Source: WJJR01 sp964440935 (GTDB lineage Bacteria > Zixibacteria > MSB-5A5 > WJJR01). Taken from it: a stretch of 64,000 nt of DNA. A program made the position numbers and the translations under genes. Numbering within the stretch: the stretch's first letter is position 1; each line of letters begins with the position of its first letter. Where the stretch lies: contig CAYTTY010000007.1 of the NCBI GenBank assembly GCA_964440935.1, positions 1 to 64,000 on the forward strand. Direction: 5' to 3'. Shown here one piece after another: positions 20,887 to 29,946 of this stretch. Under the pieces are notes generated by a model. It was given only the letters and a program-made list of their open reading frames with translations, did no database searches and was not told the origin of the DNA.

Positions 20887-22446
20887 TCATTGCCCGGCGC
20901 GGGCGAGCGCATCGATTGCCGCTCGGCGCCAGAGGACCATCGCTGACTCAGGCTGGGTCCTTTCTGCCAAACGGGCATCAACTGCAGTTAAAAGCGGGCT
21001 GAATCGATTCAGATTCTGACATTGATCACGGGCGGACGTGGCCTCATCCCACTGCCCCGCGCGTGCCGCCATCAGGGCCCGGCTCGCTTGGTACATCCCT
21101 GTCGATGGATCGGCGGGGCCGAGCGCAGTGTCTGAGAGAATCGTCACCGCACCCTCCGCATGCCCATGCGCGTCGGCCATGAATGCCGATAGAATGCGTG
21201 CCCACGGGAGGTCGCCGGCTCGGCGATTCATTTGATCCGACAGCATTCGTGCTCCCAGAGTATCACCACGGTTCCAACGATAGATGATTTGATCGATCCG
21301 GGCCGCCCAATACGATGAGTCTGCCCGAATCGACTGTCCAATGAGCGTCACCGCCTGCGCTGGCGTATCGTTGTACCACGCCATGCGAGCACTGGCGAGG
21401 AGATTACGCGCGCGCCCGCGAACAGTATCGGGTGGTGCGGGCTCCCCGGCAATTGCGATGGTATCCAGTCCGCCAAGCGCTCCCTCCAACACGCGCTTCT
21501 TCGCCGCCTCATCCCACCCGTATACAACATCTTCAACGCGACCTCGGTAGTCCATCAGAACGACGCAAGGCAAGTGGTCGATTCTCCAGCGTCGGATTAC
21601 CTTCCACTCCGCATCGAAGAGAACTGTATCCTTGACTCCTAATGCGGCGGCTCGTTCGCGAAGCGCTTCCGGCTCGGAGACGTCGTATGTGTCAACGTTG
21701 ACCGGGATCAATTCCCAGGTCATCGCCGCTTTCTTGATCTGACCAGCAGTCTCCTGTAACACGGTCTCCGATGAATTCGACCATGTCGCCCAAAACACAA
21801 ACACGGTCGCAGCACCGGCTCGCCAGATGACGTCTGTCCCGTGCCCGTCATCGAATTCGAGTTGTGTGAATCTCATGCCTGCAGCAATGCCCGGCAGAGG
21901 CAGTGTGTTTCCGAGCAAATCGCGGTAGGCGCGTCGATACAGAACACTTGCGGTATCGTAAACGCCGGCCGCACGATACACATCACCGTAGAGGATCAAT
22001 CCATCGGGTGTGCGCGGATGGGACCGCGGTGGTGTATTCCGTACTACGGCAATGGCCGAATCGGCGCTCCTGTGTGACATCAATAGTCGGATCAGATCGG
22101 TGCGCACACGGCTGATGCGCGGATTCTCGGAAAGGATCTCATTGAGAATGGCAATGGCGTCGCTCGTATCGGCATTCAGGAGCAACGCGTCGCTCTTGAG
22201 TATCAACAAAGACACATTACCGGAATCGGCTGCGAGCACCGAATCCAGGACGACAAGGACTGAGTCGACCTGTCCGCGTGCGAGTAGTCGTTGTGCAATC
22301 TGTCCAGGCGTTTGATTCTCCTGCGCAAATGGCTGCTCGAACGCCAGAACGCCCATCACCAGGGCCATTAGCAGAATCACCGGGCGGATCGCGAACCCGC
22401 GGTCGGTCCTGAAACTCTCCTGCTGGCTGGCCACGTAACTACACAT
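20887..22446 (-). CDS. TPR protein with a thioredoxin-fold domain lacking the CXXC motif
   Basis: This 519-residue envelope protein has an N-terminal signal/anchor (residues 20-41), TPR-like helical repeats (about 45-180), a thioredoxin-like domain (about 190-330) and more TPR-like helices to the end. The thioredoxin domain keeps the VFWATW strand and the cis-Pro (LPCVVLMD), but the active-site CXXC is replaced by Ser-Asn-Ser-Ser (223-226), so it cannot do disulfide chemistry in the usual way. It probably acts as a binding or scaffold module. It overlaps the upstream GNAT gene by 8 bases, so it belongs to that operon. Confidence 0.85.
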   Translation of the reverse strand: MCSYVASQQESFRTDRGFAIRPVILLMALVMGVLAFEQPFAQENQTPGQIAQRLLARGQVDSVLVVLDSVLAADSGNVSLLILKSDALLLNADTSDAIAILNEILSENPRISRVRTDLIRLLMSHRSADSAIAVVRNTPPRSHPRTPDGLILYGDVYRAAGVYDTASVLYRRAYRDLLGNTLPLPGIAAGMRFTQLEFDDGHGTDVIWRAGAATVFVFWATWSNSSETVLQETAGQIKKAAMTWELIPVNVDTYDVSEPEALRERAAALGVKDTVLFDAEWKVIRRWRIDHLPCVVLMDYRGRVEDVVYGWDEAAKKRVLEGALGGLDTIAIAGEPAPPDTVRGRARNLLASARMAWYNDTPAQAVTLIGQSIRADSSYWAARIDQIIYRWNRGDTLGARMLSDQMNRRAGDLPWARILSAFMADAHGHAEGAVTILSDTALGPADPSTGMYQASRALMAARAGQWDEATSARDQCQNLNRFSPLLTAVDARLAERTQPESAMVLWRRAAIDALARAGQ

Positions 22447-22885
22447 CGGCTGACGCCCGTTTGCTGAAGTACAAGACTTCCGGCATTACGATGTACCCCG
22501 CGCGTTTGAAAAGGTTCTGCGAGTGAACGTTATAGTCTTCGATCAGGGCGGCGATGATCCGTCGGCCCTGTGCTTGGAGTACGCGTTCCGCTTCTTCAAT
22601 CAGGGCCATTCCCAAACCTGTCCCGCGGACATCGGGATGCACCGCCAATCGATTGATCCATCCCCTACGGCCATCATCGGTCGCAATGACAGACCCGACC
22701 AGTTCATGACGCGAAAATGCGCCGAGGTATCCCTCGGGATTTTGTGACCGTTCGATCTGCAATTGGTCGAGCGCATCGCGTCCCTTGGGACGGTAATCCA
22801 GTTCAGCGGCGTCCCACAGTTGATGCAGCAGGGGCAATTCCTCAACCGTCATCGAACGAATCACCGGTTTGGGACGCTCACTCAT
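22439..22885 (-). CDS. GNAT-family N-acetyltransferase (RimI-like)
   Basis: This 148-residue protein has a compact GNAT fold. IRSMTVEELPLLHQLWDAAE starts the domain, WINRLAVHPDVRGTGLGMAL carries the acetyl-CoA loop (RGTGLG), and NVHSQNLFKRAGY is the terminal motif. It resembles RimI-type or small-molecule acetyltransferases; the substrate is unknown. It overlaps both neighbours (4 bases with the exonuclease gene, 8 with the TPR gene), a tightly coupled three-gene unit. Confidence 0.88.
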   Translation of the reverse strand: MSERPKPVIRSMTVEELPLLHQLWDAAELDYRPKGRDALDQLQIERSQNPEGYLGAFSRHELVGSVIATDDGRRGWINRLAVHPDVRGTGLGMALIEEAERVLQAQGRRIIAALIEDYNVHSQNLFKRAGYIVMPEVLYFSKRASADV

Positions 22886-23745
22886 GACGCATCCCCTCCA
22901 CTATTGTCATGCCACGGCCTCGCCCCACCAACGGGATTCCACTGCACGATGCGATCGAGACGGAATTGCCGTTCGGCGTCTCGCAATGAACAGTGTCCAC
23001 GCAGATAGATATGCTCACCGTGTTGGGATATCTGAATCTCGCGGATGGAACGACGCGTTCGTGCGCCGTTGGCGGTCAGATAGGTGATCTCCACTTCTCC
23101 CCCGCGCCGGATCAGATCGTTGAGTCCGTCGGGAAGCACAGGCGTCACCTGATTGTTCACCGCGACCCGCGGTGTTTCCACAATGTCGCTCAGTTGTGCG
23201 TGGCGCAACCGCGCATGATCAATAATGACATCGAATACACGTAGCGTCGTTTCGCAGTCCGCCATGGCACGGTGCGCATTCGGTTGTGGGATGTGCAAGT
23301 GGCGAGCCACGGATGCCAGGCTGTTGGACGGCAAGTTGAGATGACGCTTCGACAACAAGCGTGTATCCAAAACGGCCGAAGACAAAAACTCACGAGAGCA
23401 CTGGGCATATTCGTTCTGAACGAATCCCAGGTCAAAGCGCGCATTGTGTGCAACGAACACGGCTCCGGCAAGCATCGCCTCAAGGTCTGGTATGATGGCA
23501 CAGAACCGAGGTGCTCCTTTCAGCATCTCGGGAGTGATCCCGTTGACGGCGAATGCGCCGGCCGAAATCGGGCGCTGCGGATCGACCAATGACACGAAGC
23601 GCCTGACCGAATTGTCGGCATCACGCCGGATCACGGCAATTTCACAGACACGATCACCGTAGCGCGGCGACAATCCCGTTGTTTCAACGTCCACGATCGC
23701 GATGGGGATGTCCTTCAGAGGCCGTTGTCCAATATCGCTCTCCAT
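22882..23745 (-). CDS. DEDDh exonuclease fused to a WYL domain
   Basis: This 287-residue protein has an N-terminal DnaQ-type 3'-5' exonuclease with Exo I IVDVETTGLS (D19, E21), Exo II VFVAHNARFD and Exo III HRAMADCE, a complete DEDDh set. Residues of about 210-285 resemble a WYL domain: VEITYLTANGARTRRSIREIQ, then an RGHCSLRDAERQFRLDRI segment matching the WYL 'C..R...R.FR.DRI' pattern. WYL domains bind nucleic-acid ligands and regulate partner activities, so the exonuclease may be controlled by a bound nucleotide or DNA end, which is inference. The ATG at 23745 gives a start just before the exonuclease; no strong Shine-Dalgarno is present. Confidence 0.88.
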   Translation of the reverse strand: MESDIGQRPLKDIPIAIVDVETTGLSPRYGDRVCEIAVIRRDADNSVRRFVSLVDPQRPISAGAFAVNGITPEMLKGAPRFCAIIPDLEAMLAGAVFVAHNARFDLGFVQNEYAQCSREFLSSAVLDTRLLSKRHLNLPSNSLASVARHLHIPQPNAHRAMADCETTLRVFDVIIDHARLRHAQLSDIVETPRVAVNNQVTPVLPDGLNDLIRRGGEVEITYLTANGARTRRSIREIQISQHGEHIYLRGHCSLRDAERQFRLDRIVQWNPVGGARPWHDNSGGDAS

Positions 23746-24029
23746 GTGCGCCAAAATGGGACGATCATCCGGGTGGTGCCAGTGGGTTTTTCTCAACGAG
23801 AGGAGGTTTCGTAGGAACAGACCTGTGTGCCTGCCCCCTTCCACTGTCCAGCACACTCCTGGTGTGAGTGCCACGGCCGTCCGTCAGTGACGCCACGAGC
23901 TTGCTCGTCGTGTGAGACTGAACAACGCATGGGGTGGCCGACCGCAGCTACCAACCGCATCAAGGGCGGTCCCGTCCACGGGCCACGGCCGAGGACGGCC
24001 GTCGTACGACAGCAGACATGTGTCAGGAA
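23746..24029. other. Intergenic region with a GGCC hairpin
   Basis: Contains no recognisable gene. A repeat at 23980-24008 matches a hairpin inside the 23S intron. Confidence 0.5.
23980..24008. repeat. GGGCCACGGCCG hairpin, similar to one in the 23S intron
   Basis: GGGCCACGGCCGAGGACGGCCGTCGTAC differs from intron bases 14810-14836 by one inserted G and one substitution. This suggests a mobile or recombining short element shared between an intergenic site and the intron. Confidence 0.6.
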
Positions 24030-24494
24030 TTACATCGTGCGGAAATGCGTGATCACCCAACGGTCGTCGCGATAGACCAAGCGCATCTTATTGTAGTACT
24101 GTACCCGCGTCACCCGGTCGAGAAACGACACTTCGACCAGCGCGGAATCGCCAGAGACTTCGGTTTCACCCAAGACGATCTGGTTGTCGGTCAGCCAGCG
24201 GCGACGCAGACGACCGTTCTCACTGGTCATCTGACCGAGCAGCCAAGCCGCGGTATCGGGCACCGTGAGGGAATCGGCCGGTTGAATCGCAGGGAGATCC
24301 TCGGCTATTCCGGTCGCCGCAGAACGCAAGTCGACAATGGATCGGACGGCGGTCGTATCGGCATCGCGCATTGCCGTAAACAGGTCCTTGACCGTTGATT
24401 TTGGATCGGGACGGCTCTCACCGCATCCGGATAGCATACCAGCAACGAGCCCGAGACAGATGGGCGTGACGATTGAACGAATATATGTACGCAT
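24030..24494 (-). CDS. Lipoprotein with an NTF2-like (DUF4878-type) domain
   Basis: This 154-residue lipoprotein has the lipobox LSGC (acylated Cys24). The remainder follows the DUF4878/NTF2-like layout: PKSTVKDLFTAMRDADTTAVRSIVD helix pair, a middle helical insertion, then strands ending in MRLVYRDDRWVITHF. Members are periplasmic and of unknown function. It is 2 bases upstream of the PorV/PorQ-like stop, in a same-strand series. Confidence 0.82.
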   Translation of the reverse strand: MRTYIRSIVTPICLGLVAGMLSGCGESRPDPKSTVKDLFTAMRDADTTAVRSIVDLRSAATGIAEDLPAIQPADSLTVPDTAAWLLGQMTSENGRLRRRWLTDNQIVLGETEVSGDSALVEVSFLDRVTRVQYYNKMRLVYRDDRWVITHFRTM

Positions 24495-24496
24495 AC

Positions 24497-25432
24497 CTAA
24501 AGAACGTTGGTCCGAAGGGTAAACCGGTGGCTCGATCCGAGTTTCGACATCGATCCGTAGCCGTAATCGATGGTGATTGTATTCAGAACGAATCCGGCGC
24601 CAAACCGGAAACCGGCCAGGTCGTCACTGCTTGACCCGGAGTCAAACTGGCCGGCCAATGAATTATAGCCGGCACGCAGACGAAACGCATCAGCGGCCAT
24701 GAACTCGAGCCCCACAGCGCCACCGAAATCATCATCATTGGGCTTGAAGACATCAGCCGTGACGAGAAAAGGCATATCACGCAGATCATGCTCAAGACCC
24801 GCAACGAACGTAATCGGCAGATCATCCTTGGCGCCATCGGCAAATGTGGTCATTTGGAATCCGGCATTACGCACGGCCGCGCCGAGGCGCGTGCGGCCAT
24901 CGGGCATCTTGTGAATGAGCCCGGCATCAAATGCCAGTCCAGTGGCCGATTTGTCGTCGATCGACTCGGTAATGAAACGTCCGGTCACACCGACCGAAGA
25001 ATTACCACCTATCATGCGGGCGAAGCTGAGCCCGACGGCCAGATCGGACGCGCCAAAATCACCAAGCGACTCCCCCGATGCATCGGCGGCATCAATACTG
25101 CCATAGTCGAGATATTGAATCGACAGGCCCACACGCCCGTCTTCACCGAAACGTGTCGTACCGCCGACAAAACCCGACTGAATGCCATCAACCCAGTTAT
25201 GGTAAGTCGCCAATAACTCGCCATGCGGTGACCACACCATACCACTCGGATTGTAGTATGTGGCGCTCACACCGGTGGCAGCCGCCGTGTACGCGCCACC
25301 CAATCCTTCGGCGCGTGCGTCGGTGCCAATGTCCAGAAACTTGAAGCCGGCCTCGCCGGGGCTGGCGGCCCATGCCATAGCACTCATTGCCCAAATACAC
25401 AAAGCAACGGCAGCAGTGATAATTGTCTTCAA
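24497..25432 (-). CDS. PorV/PorQ-family outer-membrane protein
   Basis: This 311-residue outer-membrane beta-barrel has a signal peptide and the hallmark N-terminal sequence GFKFLDIGTDARAEGLGGAY, followed by ATYYNPSGM, seen in PorV/PorQ/UPF0164 proteins. In type IX secretion, PorV shuttles cargo from the translocon to the attachment complex. Alternating strands run to the C-terminus (HRFTLRTNVL). The start is TTG at 25432, with AAAGGA upstream; longer frames would bury the signal. Its presence fits the type IX-like sorting domains on the giant proteins at 30-40 kb. Confidence 0.87.
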   Translation of the reverse strand: MKTIITAAVALCIWAMSAMAWAASPGEAGFKFLDIGTDARAEGLGGAYTAAATGVSATYYNPSGMVWSPHGELLATYHNWVDGIQSGFVGGTTRFGEDGRVGLSIQYLDYGSIDAADASGESLGDFGASDLAVGLSFARMIGGNSSVGVTGRFITESIDDKSATGLAFDAGLIHKMPDGRTRLGAAVRNAGFQMTTFADGAKDDLPITFVAGLEHDLRDMPFLVTADVFKPNDDDFGGAVGLEFMAADAFRLRAGYNSLAGQFDSGSSSDDLAGFRFGAGFVLNTITIDYGYGSMSKLGSSHRFTLRTNVL

Positions 25433-25561
25433 AAGAGTGTCCTTTCGATCCTGACGGCGATCATGGCGGGGATCAGATGGTGTACATGTCTGCCTGCCAA
25501 CCGTTAAACAGCCCTGGCGCGACCCCGGTTCCATCTTTTTAACATACTTATGTACAACGAG

Positions 25562-26062
25562 TTACCAGCTCCGAATAGTCAGGTTGATGATGTCCTCGGT
25601 GATCTTCTCGATCGCCAGACGCTGGCCTTGGGTTTCATCGGCATCAGAGGCATAAACACCAAAGCCGCGAATTCCCTCTTTGCTCCAAACCGGAGCCGTA
25701 TCATCCTGTCTCGCCAGTTCCGCTGTCACCCAGATTTCCACGATATACTCACTGACCTGATCGGTTTCGTCAAAGGTGTACGCCTTGCGTTGATAGTCGG
25801 TGATTCGACCTGCGAGGATCGCCTCGGCGGAATTGGCGTTCAGAATTTCAACCTGATTGTCGGACACAAAACCGTCGATGATCCCCTCGGTTAATTGCTC
25901 CGCCAAACCGAACTCGGCCGTCTCATTCTCAAAGATCGGCACATGTATGCTCTCGACAAGCGCTGTGCGCCCTCCGGAGAACGAGTACGGCGCGCAACCA
26001 CCGCCCAATATTGCAACCGTGAGGACCACGGGGCCGATCCATAGGCGCTGTGCGGCGCTCAC
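25562..26062 (-). CDS. lptE: LptE-like lipoprotein
   Basis: This 166-residue lipoprotein has lipobox LGGGC (Cys23), then the family-typical Y-x-F-x-G start and VPIFENETAEFGLAEQLTEGIIDGF helix. The body consists of strands such as AILAGRITDYQRKAYTF and YIVEIWVTAELAR. LptE plugs the LptD barrel that inserts lipopolysaccharide into the outer membrane. It overlaps the imidazolonepropionase gene by 4 bases, an odd pairing that is probably just an operon of convenience. The family is sequence-diverse, so the symbol is tentative. Confidence 0.82.
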   Translation of the reverse strand: MSAAQRLWIGPVVLTVAILGGGCAPYSFSGGRTALVESIHVPIFENETAEFGLAEQLTEGIIDGFVSDNQVEILNANSAEAILAGRITDYQRKAYTFDETDQVSEYIVEIWVTAELARQDDTAPVWSKEGIRGFGVYASDADETQGQRLAIEKITEDIINLTIRSW

Positions 26063-27342
26063 TGTTGTCTCCCATAGGTTCTGATGACGTCACCGTTCTT
26101 CATCACCGTATGCACCAGGTTGACACCGTAATGATAGGCGATCTCACGGTAGTCGTACACATCCCAAATCACAATGTCACCCTTTTTTCCGGGCGCCAGT
26201 GATCCGACACTGTCGGCACGATTGACGGCATGTGCGGCGTTCAGTGTGGACGCCACCAGCGTTTCTGCCGGCGTCATCTTATACATCACACACGCCTGTG
26301 TCATGGCCAACGGCATCGATTCCGACATATTGCTGCCCGGATTACAGTCGGTTGCCAACGCAATGATCGCTCCGCGTTCGATCATCTCCCGCACCGGCGG
26401 ACGCTGATTCAAATCAAGGAAGAACGTGGCGCCGGCGAGTAAAACGGCAATCGTGTCGGAACCGGCCAGCGCGCGAACCCCCGCATCAGAGACGAACTCC
26501 AAGTGGTCAGCCGAGTTGGCATTCATGGATACAGCCAATTCTGCGCCGCCGACGTCAGTCAACTGATCGACATGGAACTTCAGTCCGAACCCCAGTTCGG
26601 CCGCTCGACGCTGCACCATCTCGGTTTGTTCCCGATTGAATACACCGGTTTCGAAGAAAACGTCATTGAACTCGGCGAGCTTGCGCTCGGCGATAATCGG
26701 CAGAATCTCGTCGGTGATCAATCGGACGAAATCATCACGTGCCTCGGCGTATTCGGGAGGGAATTCGTGGGCCGCGAGTAGCGTCGGTACCCAATCGATC
26801 ACGTGCCCATCGTTAACACGTCGAATCGCTTCAAGCAATTTCGTTTCGGCTTCAAGCGACAGGCCATAGCCGCTCTTCGCTTCCGCCGTTGTGGTTCCAT
26901 GTTCGATCATGCGGTCGGCGGTTTGCATGCCGACCCGTACCAGTGACTCAAGGTCGCTGGTGCGTACAGCCTGCACGGAATTCTTAATTCCGCCACCGGC
27001 CGCAGCAACCTCCTGATACGACTTCCCCATTGCCCGCATCTCGAATTCACGCGCCCGCGGTTCGGCATACACAGGGTGAGAGTGCGGATCGATCAGACCG
27101 GGAGTAACAACACGCCCTCCGGCATCAATGACACGATCACCGTCGACGGGCTGAACCGCCGCGCCGAGTTCATCGGTTGTCCCTACCCACACGATGCGGC
27201 CGTCCTTCGCCGCGAGTGCGCCATCTTCGATCGCATCGAGACGCGACAAATCCCGACCGCGACGCGGCGCAGTGTCAGATGCATTCGCTGAGATCGTCAC
27301 CAGTTGCCCCGCATGAACAATATGAGTGTCAGCCGCAATCAT
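26059..27342 (-). CDS. hutI: Imidazolonepropionase
   Basis: This 427-residue cytoplasmic amidohydrolase opens 4-imidazolone-5-propionate in histidine breakdown. The metal site starts with PHSHPVY (HxH). EHGTTTAEAKSGYGL, a KFHVDQ segment, ADHLE and ATDCNPGS follow in the order known for HutI. It lacks neighbouring hutU/hutH genes in this window. The stop overlaps lptE, and the start is 15 bases after the upstream TIGR03960-like gene. Confidence 0.95.
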   Translation of the reverse strand: MIAADTHIVHAGQLVTISANASDTAPRRGRDLSRLDAIEDGALAAKDGRIVWVGTTDELGAAVQPVDGDRVIDAGGRVVTPGLIDPHSHPVYAEPRAREFEMRAMGKSYQEVAAAGGGIKNSVQAVRTSDLESLVRVGMQTADRMIEHGTTTAEAKSGYGLSLEAETKLLEAIRRVNDGHVIDWVPTLLAAHEFPPEYAEARDDFVRLITDEILPIIAERKLAEFNDVFFETGVFNREQTEMVQRRAAELGFGLKFHVDQLTDVGGAELAVSMNANSADHLEFVSDAGVRALAGSDTIAVLLAGATFFLDLNQRPPVREMIERGAIIALATDCNPGSNMSESMPLAMTQACVMYKMTPAETLVASTLNAAHAVNRADSVGSLAPGKKGDIVIWDVYDYREIAYHYGVNLVHTVMKNGDVIRTYGRQQ

Positions 27343-27357
27343 GATGGTGATCAGCGA

Positions 27358-29652
27358 TTACACGTTCACGGTATCAAAGGGTGAGCGAACTGTGTCACTG
27401 GAACGGACACGCAGCGCGGTGCGCTCGATTATCAATTCGCCAAGTTGATCCTCGTTAAAACCGAAAATGAGTTGCGCCCACTCGGGAGGACGGATCTGCC
27501 CCTGGGTTCCGATGGAAATGCGAATGGTCCACTTCACCCCCTCGGGCACGACTTCCATTTCGGTGGCACGCAGCGAGACACGGGGATCAAACGGCTTGCG
27601 GTCCGGACGATCCGGTCGCGTAAAGCGGATCGTCGGTTGCTGAATGAATGCCTCGATCAGAGACTGGGCCGTTGCCGCTTCCAAAGGAATCAGCGCGCTG
27701 TATTCGGCCTCATTGAGCGTTTCGGTTAGCGACGGCACTTGCGACGGAAACCCCTCGGCATGGATCAGATCAATGCCATCGGGAAAGGCCCGTCTTAACG
27801 CATCGACGTCAGACTCCTCCACATTGCGATCGAGGAGCACATCAAACAACTCGGCACGACTGGTCAAGCCGAACGAGAGTGGTGGTCCGAAGGACACCTT
27901 CATACGCGGATGAAAACCCTCGGAGCAACTGACCGGCAGCCGTGCCACTCGAATCGATCGCTCGACGACACGGACCATATCCAAATGTGAGAAGAACCGC
28001 CACGCAGCGGTCTTTCCCCAACAAACGCGCAACCGATTGCGTGCCGGAGCCTGCAGGCGACGAGACACCGCCGTGCGGCGCTTGCGGCGCCCGTATGCCT
28101 GAGTGTCGGCCGTGGCTCTCGTGGCAGACTGTGCCGTCTTGACCGATGATGGCAGTTCCGGAAGCGTGGCGATCGCTATCGCCGGGCAGGAGCCTCTTGC
28201 AAACGGCTCAGTGGGTGGACCGGTCATTCCCGAACGGTTGCGTATCCACCCCAACCAGTCGAATGGCATCACGGAATCATCATTCGAATCGGACATATTG
28301 AGGTCGGCCAGCCGAGTCCAGATATTCTCGGTCGTCGCCGCGAGCCAGTTCCGGGCAATCACCTGCTCCAGTCGTGGATGACCGACGGTGACTGACTCCG
28401 CCAGATGACGGAATTCATACAGCAGCCGACGCACACCCTCCTCAGAGGGCTCGGCCGGTGAATCGACCCACCGTTCGATGGGGCTTGGATCGAGCTGCAC
28501 TCGCAACTGCCGGCGGTCTTCAAACCCAGCCGCCACGTTCGACCATCCATCAATAATTGTCTCGATCTTGGAGACCATATCGCTGAACGCATCGAATGAA
28601 TCGAACGCCGCCGCCAATGTCACCCCACGCCAGCCATCGTTGAGCGCGTTGCGGCCGGCTTCAACCGCGGCTTGTGGATCATCACCAGGGGCAACACGCA
28701 GCCGCAGGATGGGTTTGATCAGATGCGGCTTATAAACCCGCCAACGTTGGTCGAATTCGCCAAACCAAAAGGGCGGCAGATCGACCTGTGTGCGTGCCAT
28801 GTTAAAGACTCGTGTGAGTTCGGTCAGGATCGCCGGAATTCGGTGTCCGCTGTCAATCCCGGAGTCGAAAAAACGCAGTCCCTCACACCCCGTCGTACGC
28901 AGAGTATCCAGAGCATCGACTGTGCAATCATCAACTGATCGCGCTGCCAGACGGCCATCGTTGTCCACGGACAACAACTCGAGATGGCCATGCAGGCGGC
29001 CCGTCTCAACAGTCGGCAGCCATTGCTGTGTCGATGGACGTGCAGGCTGAAGCAGCGGTATCGCATCAGGAGACCATTGCGACACATCGCTCCAATCGTC
29101 GTGCCCCTCGATGTAGACACCCGGCGACGCTTGAGCATCGACACCATCGACAAGTGCCCGCAACGCGGCCGGCATCCAACCGTACGGCGCCGCGCACATC
29201 CAATCGACCTCTGCTTTGAGGAACGGCGGAGCCCAACAGCCATCGATGACCGCTCCGATCTTTGTCCGTGAGCGGTCGAGGTTCAATCGTGGCAGGATGG
29301 AGGGAATGCGAGCGGCACCGAAGACATCGGGTATCCAGAACACAACTACGTCGGCACTGTGAATCGGCTCATGCGAATCGAGTGTGAATGGCGGTAACTC
29401 CCGATCCTCAAGTAACTGCCAGGCGTCCTGGTCGAAATCGATGGCCCGCGCCATGTGCGATTCGACGGTCGTACGCAGTGTGAAGAATCCCCGGCAGTAC
29501 CCGGGATCGCTCACGGCATCTTCGTATCGGCCCGGATAGAACCAGACGATGCGACGCTGGCCGGGTTGTGGTGGCCGCTGATCGGGTAGATCGGCGCCAA
29601 GATAGCGTCCGGGCTTGAGTGCTTTGTAGAAAAACGACTGCGGGATGCGCAT
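27358..29652 (-). CDS. TIGR03960/TIGR03936-like protein lacking the radical-SAM cysteine motif
   Basis: This 764-residue protein has an N-terminus like TIGR03960 B12-binding radical SAM proteins: YKALKPGRYLGADL, a degenerate PGRYEDAVSDPGY, ELPPFTLDSHEPIHSADVV. A TIM-barrel-like middle contains RVYKPHLIKPILRLRVAPG. The C-terminal 230 residues are a DUF2344/TIGR03936 domain (RVCWGKTAAWRFFSHLDMVRVVERSIR, SEGFHPRMKVSFGPPLSFG). In active relatives a CxxxCxxC triad binds the 4Fe-4S cluster; none is present here, and the remaining Cys are scattered. It is probably catalytically dead or repurposed. The ATG at 29652 fits the family start. Confidence 0.82.
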   Translation of the reverse strand: MRIPQSFFYKALKPGRYLGADLPDQRPPQPGQRRIVWFYPGRYEDAVSDPGYCRGFFTLRTTVESHMARAIDFDQDAWQLLEDRELPPFTLDSHEPIHSADVVVFWIPDVFGAARIPSILPRLNLDRSRTKIGAVIDGCWAPPFLKAEVDWMCAAPYGWMPAALRALVDGVDAQASPGVYIEGHDDWSDVSQWSPDAIPLLQPARPSTQQWLPTVETGRLHGHLELLSVDNDGRLAARSVDDCTVDALDTLRTTGCEGLRFFDSGIDSGHRIPAILTELTRVFNMARTQVDLPPFWFGEFDQRWRVYKPHLIKPILRLRVAPGDDPQAAVEAGRNALNDGWRGVTLAAAFDSFDAFSDMVSKIETIIDGWSNVAAGFEDRRQLRVQLDPSPIERWVDSPAEPSEEGVRRLLYEFRHLAESVTVGHPRLEQVIARNWLAATTENIWTRLADLNMSDSNDDSVMPFDWLGWIRNRSGMTGPPTEPFARGSCPAIAIATLPELPSSVKTAQSATRATADTQAYGRRKRRTAVSRRLQAPARNRLRVCWGKTAAWRFFSHLDMVRVVERSIRVARLPVSCSEGFHPRMKVSFGPPLSFGLTSRAELFDVLLDRNVEESDVDALRRAFPDGIDLIHAEGFPSQVPSLTETLNEAEYSALIPLEAATAQSLIEAFIQQPTIRFTRPDRPDRKPFDPRVSLRATEMEVVPEGVKWTIRISIGTQGQIRPPEWAQLIFGFNEDQLGELIIERTALRVRSSDTVRSPFDTVNV

Positions 29653-29751
29653 GAGAGGCCAGCAACAGTGCCGCCTCGCAGGGCGGACAAACCGTTCGCC
29701 CCTCCGGCGGGGCGCCGAAATCACCGGGCCCCGAAGGGCCCGGTCGGTAGT

Positions 29752-29946
29752 TTAACCGTAAACCTGGTCGTTGTTACACTTACAGACATGCTCGATCTTA
29801 TCGCGGAACTTGAAGTAGCCGGTTTCCTCGTTGGCCACCGGAACCAGCGTCCGCACTGCCTGCTGCGGGGCTCCGCACACCGGACAGACACGAACCGACG
29901 CCTTGTCCTTCTTCATCTTATCCACAAATGTACGTGTCTTACCCAT
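29752..29946 (-). CDS. Small zinc-ribbon protein
   Basis: This 64-residue protein has CPVCG near the middle and CKC near the C-terminus, forming a C-x2-C ... C-x-C zinc-ribbon-like pair around a short beta-hairpin. The N-terminus is very basic (MGKTRTFVDKMKKDK). AAGGAG lies 9 bases upstream of the ATG, supporting expression. Such small ribbons often bind nucleic acid or ribosomes; no family is recognised. Confidence 0.72.
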   Translation of the reverse strand: MGKTRTFVDKMKKDKASVRVCPVCGAPQQAVRTLVPVANEETGYFKFRDKIEHVCKCNNDQVYG

